Made by a program: the position numbers and the translations under genes. Below the pieces are notes generated by a model. The model ran no database searches. It saw only the letters and a list, made by a program, of their open reading frames with translations, and had not been told where the DNA came from. Source: Scortum barcoo (lineage: Eukaryota > Chordata > Actinopteri > Centrarchiformes > Terapontidae). Taken from it: a stretch of DNA of 64,000 nt. The stretch lies in assembly GCA_023238725.1 (NCBI GenBank), contig CM041548.1, positions 16,575,752-16,639,751 of the forward strand. Direction: 5' to 3'. Positions 27,001 to 40,657 of this stretch are shown one piece after another. Positions within the stretch are counted from its first letter, which is position 1. Every line of letters starts with the position of its first letter.

Positions 27001-27990
27001 ATGATTCTGATGAATATAGATTAGAAAAAAAAAGCTTCTAGATGTTATTAAAAACCTTCAGCAAACCCACTTCAATTACAGTTTATGGAGACGTACTGGG
27101 AAATGCATGCTCACAGGAGCATGGAAAAGCCTTCCGATTTTGAGAAGTGAACCTGTGTTGAATATCAATCCCTCATTTGTCTCCTTGAGGCTCGGAGAAA
27201 CCACAGCAGTGCGTGGCTTCAGTATTTAGGAAGGGGAAGTCTGTACTTTGGAAACGGGGACAGCTGCTTAGATCTAGTGGGGAGCTTCTGAATAAAACAT
27301 AGACTGGGGACTCAGCACAGAAGTCACACAGCGTCCACAAGTAAGCCTCTGTCTTGGGTCAGGCTCAGTGGCTCCGAGGCTCAGCTGACAAGCCAAGGCT
27401 GGAGAGCCAGTCGCCCTCCAGGACATGCATAATGTCTTTTTACCTGGCTACAGCTGGGACACATTCAGAAAGACAGGAGTAAGGGCCTATAAATAAAGGT
27501 AGTAAATATCCCTGAATTATATTAACAGTATCAGCAAAACCAGGTTGGCAGGCAGTTGAGAGATGCAGCATATCATCCATTTCCTGTATTGGAAATCAGC
27601 ACCAGAGCTATTAGGCAGAAAGTAAGCTAATGCATCAAAGCTGCAGTGCTTGGTGACAACAGACAGGCCTCTTTTAATCACAACAACAACAACAACAACG
27701 GGTAAATCTTCTTTAGGCTAAATCTGATCATTACAAAACAAAGTCATACACCCTTACTGGCTAAACAAAACCATCTGGCAGATTTGTAAAGCTAATACCC
27801 TGAGTAGAAAGACAAAAGAGGCCACTTCATTACCGTGGACGTATGTTGTGACAATGATGGCTCTGAGATACTCACCAACAGGCTTTTGTGCTTCAAGGCT
27901 CTTTCCTTTGTATGTATCAAACAGGTTGAGAGACGCATACTTGGTTTTGCCTTCCTTCCCCTTTGCAGTTTGCCCAGAGCGCTCTGACAT
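18077..27990 (-). CDS. PRRC2A: Proline-rich coiled-coil protein 2A (BAT2), two apparent frameshifts in last exon
   Basis: PRRC2A is a large, mostly disordered RNA-associated protein, reported as an m6A reader and stress-granule component. Sixteen coding exons are readable: 27876-27990, 26639-26816, 26403-26499, 26193-26274, 25962-26105, 25232-25473, 24792-24880, 24458-24606, 23934-24036, 23617-23806, 23345-23437, 22593-23133, 22185-22444, 21673-21982, 21358-21580 and 18077-21160. The BAT2 N-terminal domain occupies about residues 1-200 (SLNLFDTYKGKSLE, RHGLQSLGKVA, SREEFPTLQAAGDQDKA). A charged helix (TWRQRRKQSS, ERARRRREEEERR) begins near residue 515. Then come KYQKSLPPRFQRQQQ, NFDPRWMM and, in the giant last exon, RGG-type glycine/arginine repeats plus GSEYEEIPKRRR and FTPRGVPSRRGRGGG. 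Exon lengths total 5900 nt, so the frame closes only if two surplus bases are discounted, giving about 1965 residues. The human C-terminal third is absent. Confidence 0.94.
25112..25141. repeat. Perfect 30-bp palindrome in a PRRC2A intron
   Basis: An AT-alternating core is flanked by tagaaact on the left and agtttcta on the right, making a perfect inverted repeat with no spacer. It lies between the exon at 24792-24880 and the exon at 25232-25473 and is followed by more TA-rich and CA-rich sequence. Confidence 0.8.
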
Positions 27991-30179
27991 TGCGCTGTCC
28001 GCTCATTGAGTATGGTGAGCCCTGAGACTATAGGAGAGAGAGGGAGGCAAAGAGAGAGAAGAGGGAGTTTTGACATCAGGTATACACAGAAAGTGAAAGT
28101 GCTGATTGTACAAGAGCCACGGAAACCGTCTCACAAATCAGAGTATCCTGAACATTTATGCTGCAGCCTGGCAGATACAAAACAAAAAGATTTGACGGCG
28201 GTGGCGACTCTGCTCGATGTGTGTGGTTAAATAATCTCTCCCACAGTAATTTACATCACAACAGTTTAGAAAACAGTGATCCAAAGAAACAACAGTATAG
28301 CAATAAACATTACATATTGCAAAAAGATCATTCATTGGACATCTTAGTACACGTGTGGGAAGACATAGTCAGAGGCTTTCTGCTATAGCTCCAGTGTGGC
28401 TGCCTCAATTTTCACAGTGCCAACTACTACGACTAAATGATGACACACAACAATGATTTCTGAAGCTTTTCTGTCATAGTTGTAGTCTTCTGTCTCCCTG
28501 AGGAAATACATGTCTATATCTACAACAAGTGTTTGTTTCTCTTGTGCACCCACTAAATCACTAAAACTACAGAAATGCCCTATTGATACACTGTGCACTT
28601 TAATTATGTGCATTTACAAGTTGCACAGATTTTTAAAAACTACCTTTTACGATCAACACACTTAAAATATTTACCTCCAACAAACTTTCTCTAAAAACCC
28701 ACTTTAAGACATTTAAGGACTGACTGTGGCCTTCAATTTTGGCCAATTTAATAAAGACACAGCTGTCCAGCACAACAACTCAGCTTCAAAAGGAGGTTAT
28801 AAGTTCACAACTTAACAGTGATGTGGCTGCACAAAGACAAAAAATCCAATGGACATAAATACAAGAGAAGACATTGCAGATTTCTGAACAATCAAAACCC
28901 AACAGACGTAAGTAAATTTAAGTTATTTTTTCATCATGCACTTTTAATATGATTTGTTTATTATCGTATGGGTCTTACTGGACAGGTTACCTGTCCAATA
29001 TTTTTCAAATGTCAGCAATCTAACATTACATAAGGACATGCATATATTTAAGTCATCTTTTAGATCAAAGTAAAGTCACTTCACAGCTCAACAAAAACAC
29101 TGGTATTATCTGCACCACAGGAGATGAAAGTGCCTCTTCCACAACAATTACAGAGCGTGTTAAACTGGAACAAATAAATCTATCAAAACAGAAGAGTTTT
29201 GTTAACCCCAGTCAACTACGCAAAGGACATTTTGGTATTTGGGAGATGATCTATTGTTACACACACACATTTATTTGTGCCACCCACATCGCTTACACGG
29301 TTTACCTGCTACTGTACCATGCACACGATGGAAACTTGGTGTAAACTTAGCAGTATCGTGCAGCAGCTTGACTGACTGTACTCTGCCTCTGCACAGGTAG
29401 TGGCACAACTGAGGCATCGTTTTTAAGAAAATCTGTTATTTTTGCACACATTTTAGCCGGGGCAGCTTCATCATCATACCAGGATAAAAACAGCTAATTG
29501 TGAGCAGACATAGTGCATCGCATGACTAAACACCTCATCACAGGAAACGCTGTACAAACGAAACGAGAGGGGGGGGGCATGGTTTCTATGGCAACACATT
29601 ATAAATGATATTCCTCTATGCCTTGCCTTGATACGGGGTTGGCTCCATGGCAACTGCCAGGCCTTTAGCTTGAACTCATTTTACTGCACATCAATAAAAA
29701 AAAAAACACCACACACTGCGCTGACATCTGTCCGATTCAGAATGATTAGGTTGCATCCAGCAGGTTAAACTGCTGCCCCGCGCTCTACCCAGCTCCCATT
29801 AGGAACAATTACCGAGAACACACGATTCTCCTATGATTATTGTGACGCTACAAATAACACTAGCTGTTTCATTCACCTGCTTTGAATGAAGTGGTGAAAC
29901 GATGTGAGCCGCTTCAAACGGTCCAGGACCAGAAGAACGTGTTCAGAGCTAAACGAAGACTTCAAGCTGCATAAAAGATATTGTTTAATAGGGTTCCTAC
30001 ACCTTTACCACAAGTCAAATTCAAGCACTTTAAGCTTTTTCCCCCCCAATTAAGCTCCCCGATTTACTTTTTTAAATCCAAGAAGTAACCTATTAAGTCA
30101 CACCACAGTTTATTTAATCAATGCGAGTAGAATTTAAAGCACTTGACTAAACTTTTATCTAGTTTCCTCTGCCTCTTTT

Positions 30180-30360
30180 GTACAGGTATTAGATGTTCAC
30201 TGCACTTGTCTATTTTGCTATTTCCTATTTTTATCTTACTCTATTTCATAATATTTTATCTAATTCTTTTGTATTTTCTTGTATTTTTATGTACCTGGCT
30301 GCTATGACAACTGAATTTCTCTATGGGGATCAATAAAGTCGTCTATCTATCTATCTATCT
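30180..30360 (+). mobile_element. Truncated non-LTR (LINE-like) 3' tail with (ATCT)n
   Basis: The sequence 'gaatttctctatggggatca' followed by 'ataaagtcgtctatctatct' is the usual 3' end of fish non-LTR retroposons: a '...GGGGATCAATAAAG' end plus a tetranucleotide tail. Only the tail region is present. The right edge is the (ATCT)n tract. Confidence 0.6.
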
Positions 30361-30764
30361 AAACCTTGAAAACAACACATTAAAAGCCAATTACCAGCAC
30401 TTGTACGTACCATGTTTGTAAAATACTGACCCATATTTCAGTCAATAACTGAGATGTGAAAGAATTAAAATGAATCTATAGTCCCAACAGCTCCATCAAT
30501 CTTCAGCATGCCTGAATAAGAAGTCTACCTGAATATATCTCAAACCAGGAATATGAAGAACAGCAGAGGTATGACTGTGTTTAATGGATGAACATGGATA
30601 ATTAAAAAAAAAAAAACACTCAAAAACAACACTCTCAAATGCAGCTGTACAGTACTTATAGCGGCAAAAAAACACCATCTTTGCAACACAATAAACTACC
30701 TATTCCTATATCTTGAACTTGGAGTCATTTTCGCTTGTGAGGTTTTCTTTCAGCATATTTTTTT

Positions 30765-30862
30765 TTTAGCATTGTTAGAGGGAGCCTGTGACTCAAGAAA
30801 TTTCATCGGCAGGGACTCGCTCCGTGTAACTGCTGTGCACATGACAAATAAAATGTTGAAAT
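30765..30862 (+). mobile_element. Second retroposon-like 3' tail
   Basis: The text 'gcctgtgactcaagaaattt' and 'cagggactcgctccgtgtaa', ending in 'gacaaataaaatgttgaa', looks like another 5'-truncated retroposon end carrying an AATAAA. Its class was not determined. Confidence 0.4.
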
Positions 30863-31819
30863 AAACACACAACACAGATTCACAGAAAGGCTACAGAGCA
30901 GCAGCACTGCAGCAGCCAGATGAGATTAGAAAATTAGGTCGTGGGATGGCCGGTCAACTGCATGTTACAGGAGGAGGAGGGGGGATTAACAGGGGCCAGC
31001 AGCTACACCAACCGAGCCATTTCTGCAGAAAGGAGGCAGACCACAAAGGGGCCTTGTGGAGCTGGAAGCTAGCTCAACCAGCTACATCACGACGTTTGTG
31101 CAAAAAAAAAAATCAGCCGGTGGCTACGGCCGCAACAGCGTGAAATACATCAGTAATACACTGCTGAAGCTCAAGACACACACAGAGGAGCTTTAATGTA
31201 CATTTATTATATTATTTACAAGGGTTGCCTCTGTTGTTCGCGTTGGGAGGGGGACTGCGTTCATGTTTCATAATGCATTTTCCAACACACCTTGCTGGGG
31301 GAATTTAGCCTATTGCTCCTCGACTCCTGTTCGATAAAAACCACGAAGATATAGATATATAGCAACTCAGAGGCTTTGGTGTGTGTTGCCGCTGCTTCTG
31401 AGTTATCCGCATGTTTGCAGTAAGAGGCAAAAAACAAAATTTTAATAGGAGAACAAAACAAAATGGCGGTGGAGGCAGGCCTGCTGCATATAAACGATTA
31501 ATACAGCCTCGTTTGTGTTGTATATCTCTAATTGACGCCACACAACACGTCTGATATTTAAAGATAATGCCGGTGAGATTGGATTTGTTGTTGTGAAATA
31601 CGTCGAGTTTAATGAATACCAGCTTTCGAGTGGTTGTGAGTCGTTAACTTGCTCTGTGCTAGAAAAGCTACACGACGAGCAACCTTTGCTAACATCAGCT
31701 ACAAACACTCGCCAGCGACCACGCTTTATCTTCACAATCTCAAATACGAGCCAACGTCACAGCCACTGAAATAAAACGAGAAAACAACGAAATAATAAAA
31801 AATATGGTAGTTTCGAAAA

Positions 31820-32350
31820 CTACCACACTCTGATAGCCGCTTAGCCGAGCTAGCATGCTAACGAGCTAAGCAGCGACAACAAGCAAGAGCGATAAAAAAA
31901 TAAAGACAGCCTCTTCACCAAACATCCCCTCAGTGCGAGATAACCCCGAGAGCAGTAAGGGTGATATCAGCTCAACACACTGCTACTAATGTGTGTCTTT
32001 CTAGTAAAACATGAGCAGCTTTCCGGCCACTGACCTGGTCTTGTCCCGACTTGTCTCGAGGTTGTATCGCACAGTGAGGTTAGCTTAGCTTTAGCGTAGC
32101 TTTCTACCGACCCGGCCAGCTCAAGCGACGTTATCCTGCTGCTGCATACTCACAACAAAACAAGAAAAAACCTCTCCGTGCTGCGAGTTACGGAAAGAGA
32201 AGGTGTTCGGCTTACTTGTAGTCCGTTTCTTTCTTTCTTTTTTTTAGTTTCCAAAAAAAATAAATGAAAATGAGGGAAAAGAAAATTGCGATACTGGACT
32301 TGATCCGTCACCTAAAGAGCCGTCAACGGCTACTGAGTTAGATGGAAGCT
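31820..32350 (-). promoter_or_regulatory. PRRC2A: PRRC2A promoter / 5' non-coding exon region
   Basis: This interval is more CpG-containing than its surroundings and directly precedes the 5' intron. Minus-strand donors that could end exon 1 are GTAAGC (32210-32215), GTGAGT near 32142-32147 and GTCAGT (32027-32032). No TATA box is obvious. The choice of donor and the transcription start cannot be decided from sequence. Confidence 0.45.
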
Positions 32351-32539
32351 GTTTAGTTGGAAAAAAAAAACCAAAAAAATATATTATTTTAATAAAGCTG
32401 CTTATATACACCCCGAAATATGTAAATATACTTTATATGGAGTTATTTATATAAGTTTATGGGTTTAGTGTGAATTTTAATAATTGTGGAGTTTTCTCTC
32501 TTAAATGTGTAATTTTTTACATTGAATTTGGTGTACCTG

Positions 32540-33125
32540 TCAGAAATGTCATAATTCAGGATTGTGGGGAGGTTAAATGATGCTTGATGTGTAAAAGAAA
32601 GTGTCTTCAAAGACAGGTGTGCTTTAAAAAAGGGTGCAGAGAGAGAGATAGCATTGAGGGCATCTCAGGTAACACATGTGGGGCAATTTACAGCTGCAAT
32701 TATTAGGTGATTAATTGATTAGTCTATCAACAGGCAACTATTTTGATGATCGACTAATCATTAACCAAGGAGCAAACACTCCCTAAATGTGATGTTCTGG
32801 GTTTTCAAATGCCACTTTCCTTGGTCTTGCATTATAATAATAACAATCATTATGACACTGAGTGTTGTGTTTCAGTCAGAGGTGCCATAATTAAGGATCA
32901 TAAAGAAATTAAAAGATGCTTTGCGAACATCCATTTCATGTTTCTGCAAGCAAAGAAAATGTGATCAGAAAGACTGCAGAGAAAGAGCATTGAGGGCATC
33001 TCAGGTCACATGTGATGCAATTTATAGCTGCAGTGATTAACCAATCAATCAGTTGACAGACAATTATTTTGATAACCAAGTAGTCGTTAGTAGTAGTTAT
33101 TTTTCCAGCAATCTAAAATCTGCTC
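32540..33125. repeat. Direct tandem duplication (about 337-bp offset) containing family C repeat
   Basis: Landmarks occur twice in the same order: 'cataattcagg' and 'cataattaagg' (about 32549 and 32886), 'gcattgagggcatctcaggt' (about 32651 and 32988), 'gcaatttacagctgca' and 'gcaatttatagctgca' (about 32683 and 33019), then a 'gattaattgattagt'-type family C stretch. The spacing is nearly constant, so the two blocks are a diverged local duplication. Confidence 0.75.
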
Positions 33126-33304
33126 TTACTTTTCTCCAGATTTTACGGTCTGTCATGTTATCATAACCAATTTCCTATCAGCAGTTTCTTCTAGAATAGT
33201 CATATGTTCATCTTAGTTATTTTGCAAGTAGTCTCAAAATATTTCTCTGTGTAAATTTCAAAAAAGTAAACTCTTCTTCACACAGAAAGAAATACCTTCA
33301 GTGT

Positions 33305-33420
33305 GAATCTACCATAAACCTGTATTGATCCCCAGAGGAGAAATTCAGGTTTTACAGCAGGACAGAGACAGATATGAGTAATATAAACAGAGGAACCTTA
33401 AATAAAATAGAAACATTATT
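33305..33420 (-). mobile_element. Truncated non-LTR 3' tail, reverse orientation
   Basis: On the minus strand this ends 'gaatttctcctctggggatc' followed by 'aatacagg', the same kind of end as the copy at 30.3 kb. Only the terminal part is recognisable. Confidence 0.5.
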
Positions 33421-33897
33421 ATTATTATTATGCAGGGAAAAGACATTGGAAGACTCAAGCTATACAAAGTCAGTTTAGATTAGTGAATGGTAAGTTTCCA
33501 GTATTTTTTTTCTTCATCCCTGTATTTAAGCACTTTTCTTCTGTTGTGTTGTAATCAGTGACATAAAGTGGTTTTCTGTGAGGTATTCTCCCTCATCATC
33601 TGAGCAGAAACAATGACACTCTTTCACAGTCTTTCACAGTCTTTCATGAGAAAATAAATTCATGCCATTTTTTGCTTCAGCTTTGTCTTTCTTGGCTGTG
33701 CTCACCACAAAGAAAACAGTATACAGTTGTTAGAAATCATGTATTTATTTTTGTACAGATCAGATACAGTAAAGCATGAAAACTATACACACCTGTGACA
33801 TAAAGGGACAGTTGATTTAAAAATAAAATAAAAATCCAAATCTGGGCTAAGAAAGAAAGAAAAGAAAATACTTTGGCCACATTACTTACTGACCTCA

Positions 33898-33898
<1 letters not shown>

Positions 33899-33975
<77 letters not shown>
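33899..33975. repeat. (CA)n microsatellite
   Basis: About 38 uninterrupted CA units lie downstream of NEU1. Confidence 0.97.
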
Positions 33976-33976
<1 letters not shown>

Positions 33977-34933
33977 AGCCCTCAGTGTTTTATTTTAACT
34001 ATGATAACCACTCTGTTGGAAATATCATTCAAGTTCAGTCTCATGACAAGAGGCCATTATTTTACATTATTTAACACAATCTATGGTTTTACAAAGGCAG
34101 AACCATTTTAATCAGCATGTATTCACAGAACACAGTGAAAAATCACCAAGTGCAGATAAGGTTTCAAATGGGTCACTTCAGGAAGAAATCCTGATAAATA
34201 TCTGAGGAACCATTTCACACCAGTGCCAAGTGTGCACTGAATTCATGAGGTGACTTAGTGATAGATGATATGTATCAAATGTGCTTAAAATCTATATTGC
34301 ATTCACATACTGTTCATTTGATGAGACCTAAACCTTACTTACTGATAAAGTCATTAGTCCTCCTCTTTATGGACCTCTGTGATGTCATACTTTAATATGG
34401 TATAATCATGAATTAAAATAAAATAAAAAAAAGAGCAGATGATACTCGCTTGGTCATATTTTCCTCTGTCTAAGAACACGGGACTCATGCAATATTGTGG
34501 CTGTGCACTTTTCTGTTAGTAAAAACACACACTTGGCAACATATCTGAAAACAGAAAAATGCACACAAGAGTTGAGACTTAATCAATTTTGGAAACTTTA
34601 GCGAAAAGAAAGAGAAAATAAGGAGAAAATTGTATTTTTAGATCAGTTCATCACAGGTTGAACACAAACTGCTGGACATTCCTGGTGCAGAGCCTCATAT
34701 TCTCCCATGTTTAATATCATAAAGTGAGTCTAAATAGTCTCTTATTTTCATCCTGAGAAAGATGTGGGAGTAATCTTCCTGCTTCCCTTTCCCTCCAAAA
34801 TTTTAATCTGAGAGGCAAACAAAGCATGAGTCATGCTCAGATACTTTTTTTTCTACCAAATCTGTTCAATGTTCAGTATAAAAGTAACTTTTTATGCATC
34901 GTACCTGACATTGACCTGTTCCTCTGGTCTTCT

Positions 34934-37900
34934 CTACCGGCCACCGTACAGGTGGATCTTGGCGAATGAGATGGTCTCATCATAGTCCTTGTGGCCCTTC
35001 TCGTAGATGACGAAGACGTACTTCCGGTCCTCGGCAGAACCGCTGTCCAGTGATGTCATGGAGGAGTAGCCGCTTGGCCCCGCCCATATCTGCACAGCAT
35101 TTTTCTCCCAAGACTTGCCATTGGTCACTGACCAACGTAAGGTCAGGTTAATTCCTGAGGGGGAAAAGAAGGTGTCATCCTCATTAAAGCAAAATAAATG
35201 GATAAATTGTTCTGGTATGAAGGAAAGCATGTGCAGTCATGGAAAGTAACTCCATAGATTTATTTAAATGATCTACTTCGGTACAATTTGAAGGTACTTG
35301 TATTTTAAGCTACATTGCAGAGGCAAATATTGTAATACCAGCTCTAGTCCACTTATTTGATATCTATAGCCTTGTCACTAGTTTCTTTAATTTTTTGACA
35401 CTTGACATAAAAAAAAAAACACATTTATTGTTTGCAATATGATGCACTGTTACAGATTACAGTAAACACTATATAAAAAAATAAATTCACCTCAACAAGC
35501 TACCTCAATTTAACAATAAAATGTTACATTAATATGCAAGAGATAATATTCCAGTTATGTAACGTATTATAATAAAAGTGGTCACTGTATCCAACAAATA
35601 ATTTTACTTTTGATAAATTAAGTACATCTTACCCATAATACTTGTTTGTATTTCTAAAGAACAGAGCTTTTACTTCCACTACTGAGCATATGTGACAAAA
35701 GTAAGTAAGTTGTGAGCGTCCTCTTACTGTGTTGCTCGTTGGAGGGGTTGGTGAAGAAGAGCACTCCGTCTTTCTGCAGAGCTCCAGCTGCGACGGCAGG
35801 ATCCACCAGCTCGTAGTCAAAGTACAGACCATCTATGGGCAGGGAGAGTCCGCCATCGTAGCTGCGCACCACCACGCGGCACCGACAGTGGTAGTTGTTC
35901 TGGTTCCGCACATTGATGACGATGCTGCCGTCCGGCATCTCAAAGGGCTGCAGGGGGACAGAGAGGGAGGGAAGGCTTTAACTGCTCTGATACTCTGTGG
36001 TTTAAAAGGTTAGTTAACAAATATTTCATATTAACTAAATGTGAAATATTTAGTATTAAGTGAATCATCAAACACACCAGTACACTGAATCTTTATTTAA
36101 ATAAAAGCATCCAAGTAAAAGTGCTGTATTCAAAATTGAAGTACAGACGTATTACCATAAAAATGCAAAGTATCGAAAGCAAAAGCATTTGTTTTGCAAA
36201 AAAGTATCTCCATCAATAATTATATACGAAATTATGAGATTTTTGATACTGATGCAGATCAATATATAAGCAGCATTTTAATGTTGTACCTGCTTTAGTA
36301 GAAGTTTTGAGTAGAATATTTTATCTTTTTATTTAGTTCTATGACCCAAATTTGTATTCATATTTTTGGAGTGTTGTGTTGGACCTTTTTCCTTTAAGTG
36401 AAAAAAAAACAAAAAACAAAAACTGCCTAGTGTTTTAACAAACATTTTACAGCTGCATCTTTTTTGGCCACTAGAGGGCAGAAGAACTCCACAAGGACCA
36501 GACATAAACCAACATGTCAGGAAATGCTTGTTCACACATCCAGCTGACACAGTGCAACATTAACATCTATTTAGAGTCTTATTTCTGTTCAGCTGACACA
36601 TGTAAGTGTGATATTAATGCTCCCTTTAGCTTTGCTTTTGGTTTTGCTTTCTCTGTCACTGATGCTATCTCCTCATTCAACCGCTTTTGGTTTTATCTGC
36701 GTTTTGGTGCTGGACAAGCAAAGTTGGGTGAAAATTCTCTTTGGGTTTTCACATTTTTCATTGGTAATAAAAAGGAATTTCATGACTTGAGCTTTTCATG
36801 AAATAACATTTTGTGAGCAAGTGCTCCTGAAATGTCTCTAATATAATGCCACATCAGCGAGGAAAAGAAAGTTCATTTTGCTTTTCGGTCACAGCAATGT
36901 TTCTCCTCACAGCACTGCAGACTGCTGACAAGCACATGACTGAATAACTGAGACTCTCACTGTTGCGTATTTTCTACTTTAAAGAAGTTTTAACCACATT
37001 TTGTCATAATAATGTTTCATCCTCATGAAGGCAACGTTGCTTCGGTGAGCTGTCACTGAAGACGTGATCAGCAAACGTACCTGGCACTCATCAGGGTTGA
37101 AGTCCTGTGATTTCTTCTTCTGGTTGTACGGGATGCTCTTCAGCGCGGCGCCGTTGTACCACTTCTGTCCGTGGTCATCGCTCAGGATGCAGAAGACGCC
37201 GTCTCCCTCCAGTGTACCATGGCCACACACCACCAACCTCCCTTTGGCTGGTTGGTAGTGCTTCAGCTACAAAGACATCAACATCTCATGAAGTGAACAT
37301 AATAAGTGTCTGATCTGATGCAGACCGACAGACAGTTTAGTGTCCTAAAAACTGTCCACAAGCATAAAAGCTCATAATAGCTTCACAGATGCTCGACTCA
37401 CATTGTGTACGAGGGATAAACTAAATTACTAAAGTAAACTAATTTGCACAATTACAACTGCCCTTCAATTACATTAAGGTGCTGTTTCAAACAGTCAGTT
37501 ATTTCTCATCCAATTTATTGTAATTATGTGATGCCATTTAACAAGGCACGCATTACGAGAGGCAGTTTGGACAAACATACATATCAGGTGTTTATATTCT
37601 ACGAGTTTAGCACAAGCTTTTATTATTTAAAATATGCCATCTTCATATTATTTGATTGGTTTTAATATTGAAGATTCTCATTTTGTCGTCTTTAACTGAA
37701 ATCCGTAATCACAGGTGTGTTTTTGGACCTCATATTAGTTTCAGTTTCATCGTTTGTACTCATCAATCTTTTATTTGTTTGTTAGGCCACAGTTACTGTA
37801 TACTCGCTAGCAGGGACCGGAAAAAACAGCCCACTGCTTCACACACAGGTGAGCTGAAGAGCGAGTCTGTTCTGTTAAAAGCTGAACTGTGCGCCGCCTG

Positions 37901-40171
37901 TGATTTTTCTTGGAAAGTCGCCACAGACACCTGAGTCAGAGTACTGCAAATGCTGCAGGCTTTCGTCAGTGGGCCAGAGGCTCAAACAACACTGGGTTAC
38001 CTCATTCGGCATTAGATAGTGACTTAACAGACTTTTATTTAAACTAAAATCTTTGAGGTTATATAACTTAAATACCAATATATCACCTAAATATTGTTAT
38101 AAAAGCTCAAGTACTTACTTAATCTGTTGGAATTATCAGAGTGTGTTTTCATAGATAAACAAGTAACTTAGCTAAGTAACTACAGTGGTGCAGAGAAGCT
38201 GATGTATAATGTAGCTGTTTGTTAATGACCTCAAGTACTTTTTTGCACTTTATGCACTGTCATCAATACCAATATATCTGTGATGATTCAATATCAGGCA
38301 AAAACTCTCCTTAATTTAATCACCATTGCAAACACTGAAAAAAGAAAAGGGTTTTCATTATTAGATTTCATGCTTACTGCAGCAGCATTTTTCAATATTC
38401 TACTTTACAGTATATGAGATTATATCATGTCCCTGTTGGTTAGTTTCAACATGTGATTGCTCTTCCTCTTTGAGGAAACAGTTTGTCTGAGGCAGGCACA
38501 TTCAGCCATGTTTTTATATGAACAGTGCAGATTAGTTGGTCTGATCAGAAGGTTTTCACATCTCTTTTATAGCTGTAACATGCTGCTAGTTGGTATTTAA
38601 AGCAGTATTACCCACATAAATGTTTCGATTAAGTTAAGTTTACATTATTTACATTTTTGCAGAATCAGTGACTTTTAAATCACTCATCTTTAAAAAAAAA
38701 AAATTCCAGCTTTAATGCTGGCATACTGTATTATTTCAAACGTGTCTTATCAGTTTTAATATAATTGTTATTATCTTAGATTATTGTTAAGTATTTTATT
38801 CCAATCTTATCACACTTTAAGCTGATCAGTTTTACTGAGAAAGTTGTGGTGAGCTTGAAACTAGTTTTCATTTCTATATTTATAAATACATACAAACTTC
38901 CCCTATTCGTGAAGTACAAAACACAATTTAAAATGCATCTTTTCAACAGGATCAAAGTCAGACACAACGTTATATCTCATCTTTCTCTGTGACAAAATGT
39001 GTATGAAGTCAACCTTTTAGAAAAACATGATCAAAATATGAGTAGATGAGATTTTTGTAACTTATTTAACTCCTTTTAAAATCTTACGTTAACACTTGTG
39101 ATCAACACCGTTAACACAAATCAACACTCCTGCATGACATGAATGAATAACCCGTCAGTAGCTTGTACTCACAGTAAATCTTTATCTCACTTTACAACTA
39201 GAGAACAGCAGCTCAGCTTTTCCTTTTCACATATTAGCGTCTCTCACCTGGATGCCGAAGCCCGGACCTGGCGCGAAGTTCTTGATCCCGAGCTGCACCG
39301 AGAGGTTTCTGGGCGGGCTCCAGCTGAGGCCATCGTCGAAGCTCTCCACCATCATGGTGCTGGACGGTTGGCAGAGGTAGAGGTGGAAGCAGATGCTGTA
39401 GATCAGGATCACTGAGCTCTCTTCCTCATCCACCACCACGGAGCCCAGGTTCAGGCCATCCGGCTGTGATCCATCATCCACAATAAAGGTGGTCGGGGAC
39501 CAGGTGGCTCCTGGAAGGGCGGAGGAGGAACAGAAGAGGATTGAGACTCATATTCTTAATATTGTAACATATTTCCACTTCTAAACTATGACATGTCACA
39601 ACTTCAGTTAGCTAACCTCAACTTTTTTTTCGTTTCCTGTTTTTTTTTTCCTGTTTTTTTTTTTGCATATTTCATGCTTTTGTTTTTATGCTTTTGTGTT
39701 TTTTATGAGGTTTTGTGGTTTATAAACTCGTCAGTAGCTTGTACTTACAGTAAATCTTCTTCTGTTTTATTGTGTTTTTTTACAGTTGAAATGACAAACA
39801 AACACAGACTTTAACCATATTTCATGTCATCAGATGTTGTAATGATTGGAGCGGGTGAACCTCAATACTTTTTTGGTGCTGCCTAAAATGTGTCTCTAAC
39901 ACAGAGAATCAACAGCTGTCAGGCACTAAAAACATCAAATCTGTAAACAAATTCACATTCACATCTTCACTTTGATCTTTTGTGATTTAATTCTCAGTGT
40001 TGAGAGTTAAAAAGTTTTTGTCTTTCTCCGTTTAACACAAGAATGTCTCATGTTAAATGAGAATTATTTTGTAGAATTTTATGTTTGTGTTCCATTAAGT
40101 CAAGTTTTTCATAACTGTTGTGATATGAGCACTGAAAGTGAAGTCTCATGTTGGCAGTGGTATTGATAATT

Positions 40172-40203
<32 letters not shown>

Positions 40204-40598
40204 GAATGACAAACATCCCTATGTCTAATAATACTGTTATTTTATAGATGGTGTAATTGCTCTGTAGTGTTTTTGTTTCTGTGTGTTAAGCTTAAAGCTT
40301 ACATAAGACTTTTTCTTAAAATGTAAATACAAGGTTCACTTAATGGTAAGCAAACTCAATCCACTGATGAAGGCATCAATATGTGGTCGAAAGCTTCATA
40401 AAAATCAAGTAACTGGACTTGGTTTCATTTCTTTACTGTGTTTTGTGTTTCTTGTGATATTTGCTGATTAACTTGATAACTTACATAATGTTTCAATACA
40501 GATGAAATTACAGCAAGTCAAAATTGTGAGTGACGTTATTTTGGCCTGTGAAAGAAACCAGGAGACGATGTTTAGGCTGAATGATCATTACCACCCTG

Positions 40599-40657
<59 letters not shown>

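Larger units (their letters stand above)
28030..32215 (-). other. PRRC2A: PRRC2A 5' intron
   Basis: The ATG exon has a good acceptor (ctctctcctatag) ending at 28028, so the 5'UTR is interrupted by an intron of about 4 kb. The intron contains two non-LTR retroposon-like tails (30.3 and 30.8 kb) and no recognisable coding sequence. A plus-strand AAAATGGCGG at 31460-31469 resembles a YY1 site. Confidence 0.55.

Noticed and set aside
21768..28030. H/ACA snoRNA (SNORA38) in PRRC2A introns
   Set aside because: The human gene hosts SNORA38, so I looked for hinge and ACA boxes. Short hairpins near 24130-24210 did not assemble into a convincing two-hairpin structure, so no call is made.
33737..33973. 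78-residue ORF starting with a CVCV run
   Set aside because: Translation of the (CA)n microsatellite.
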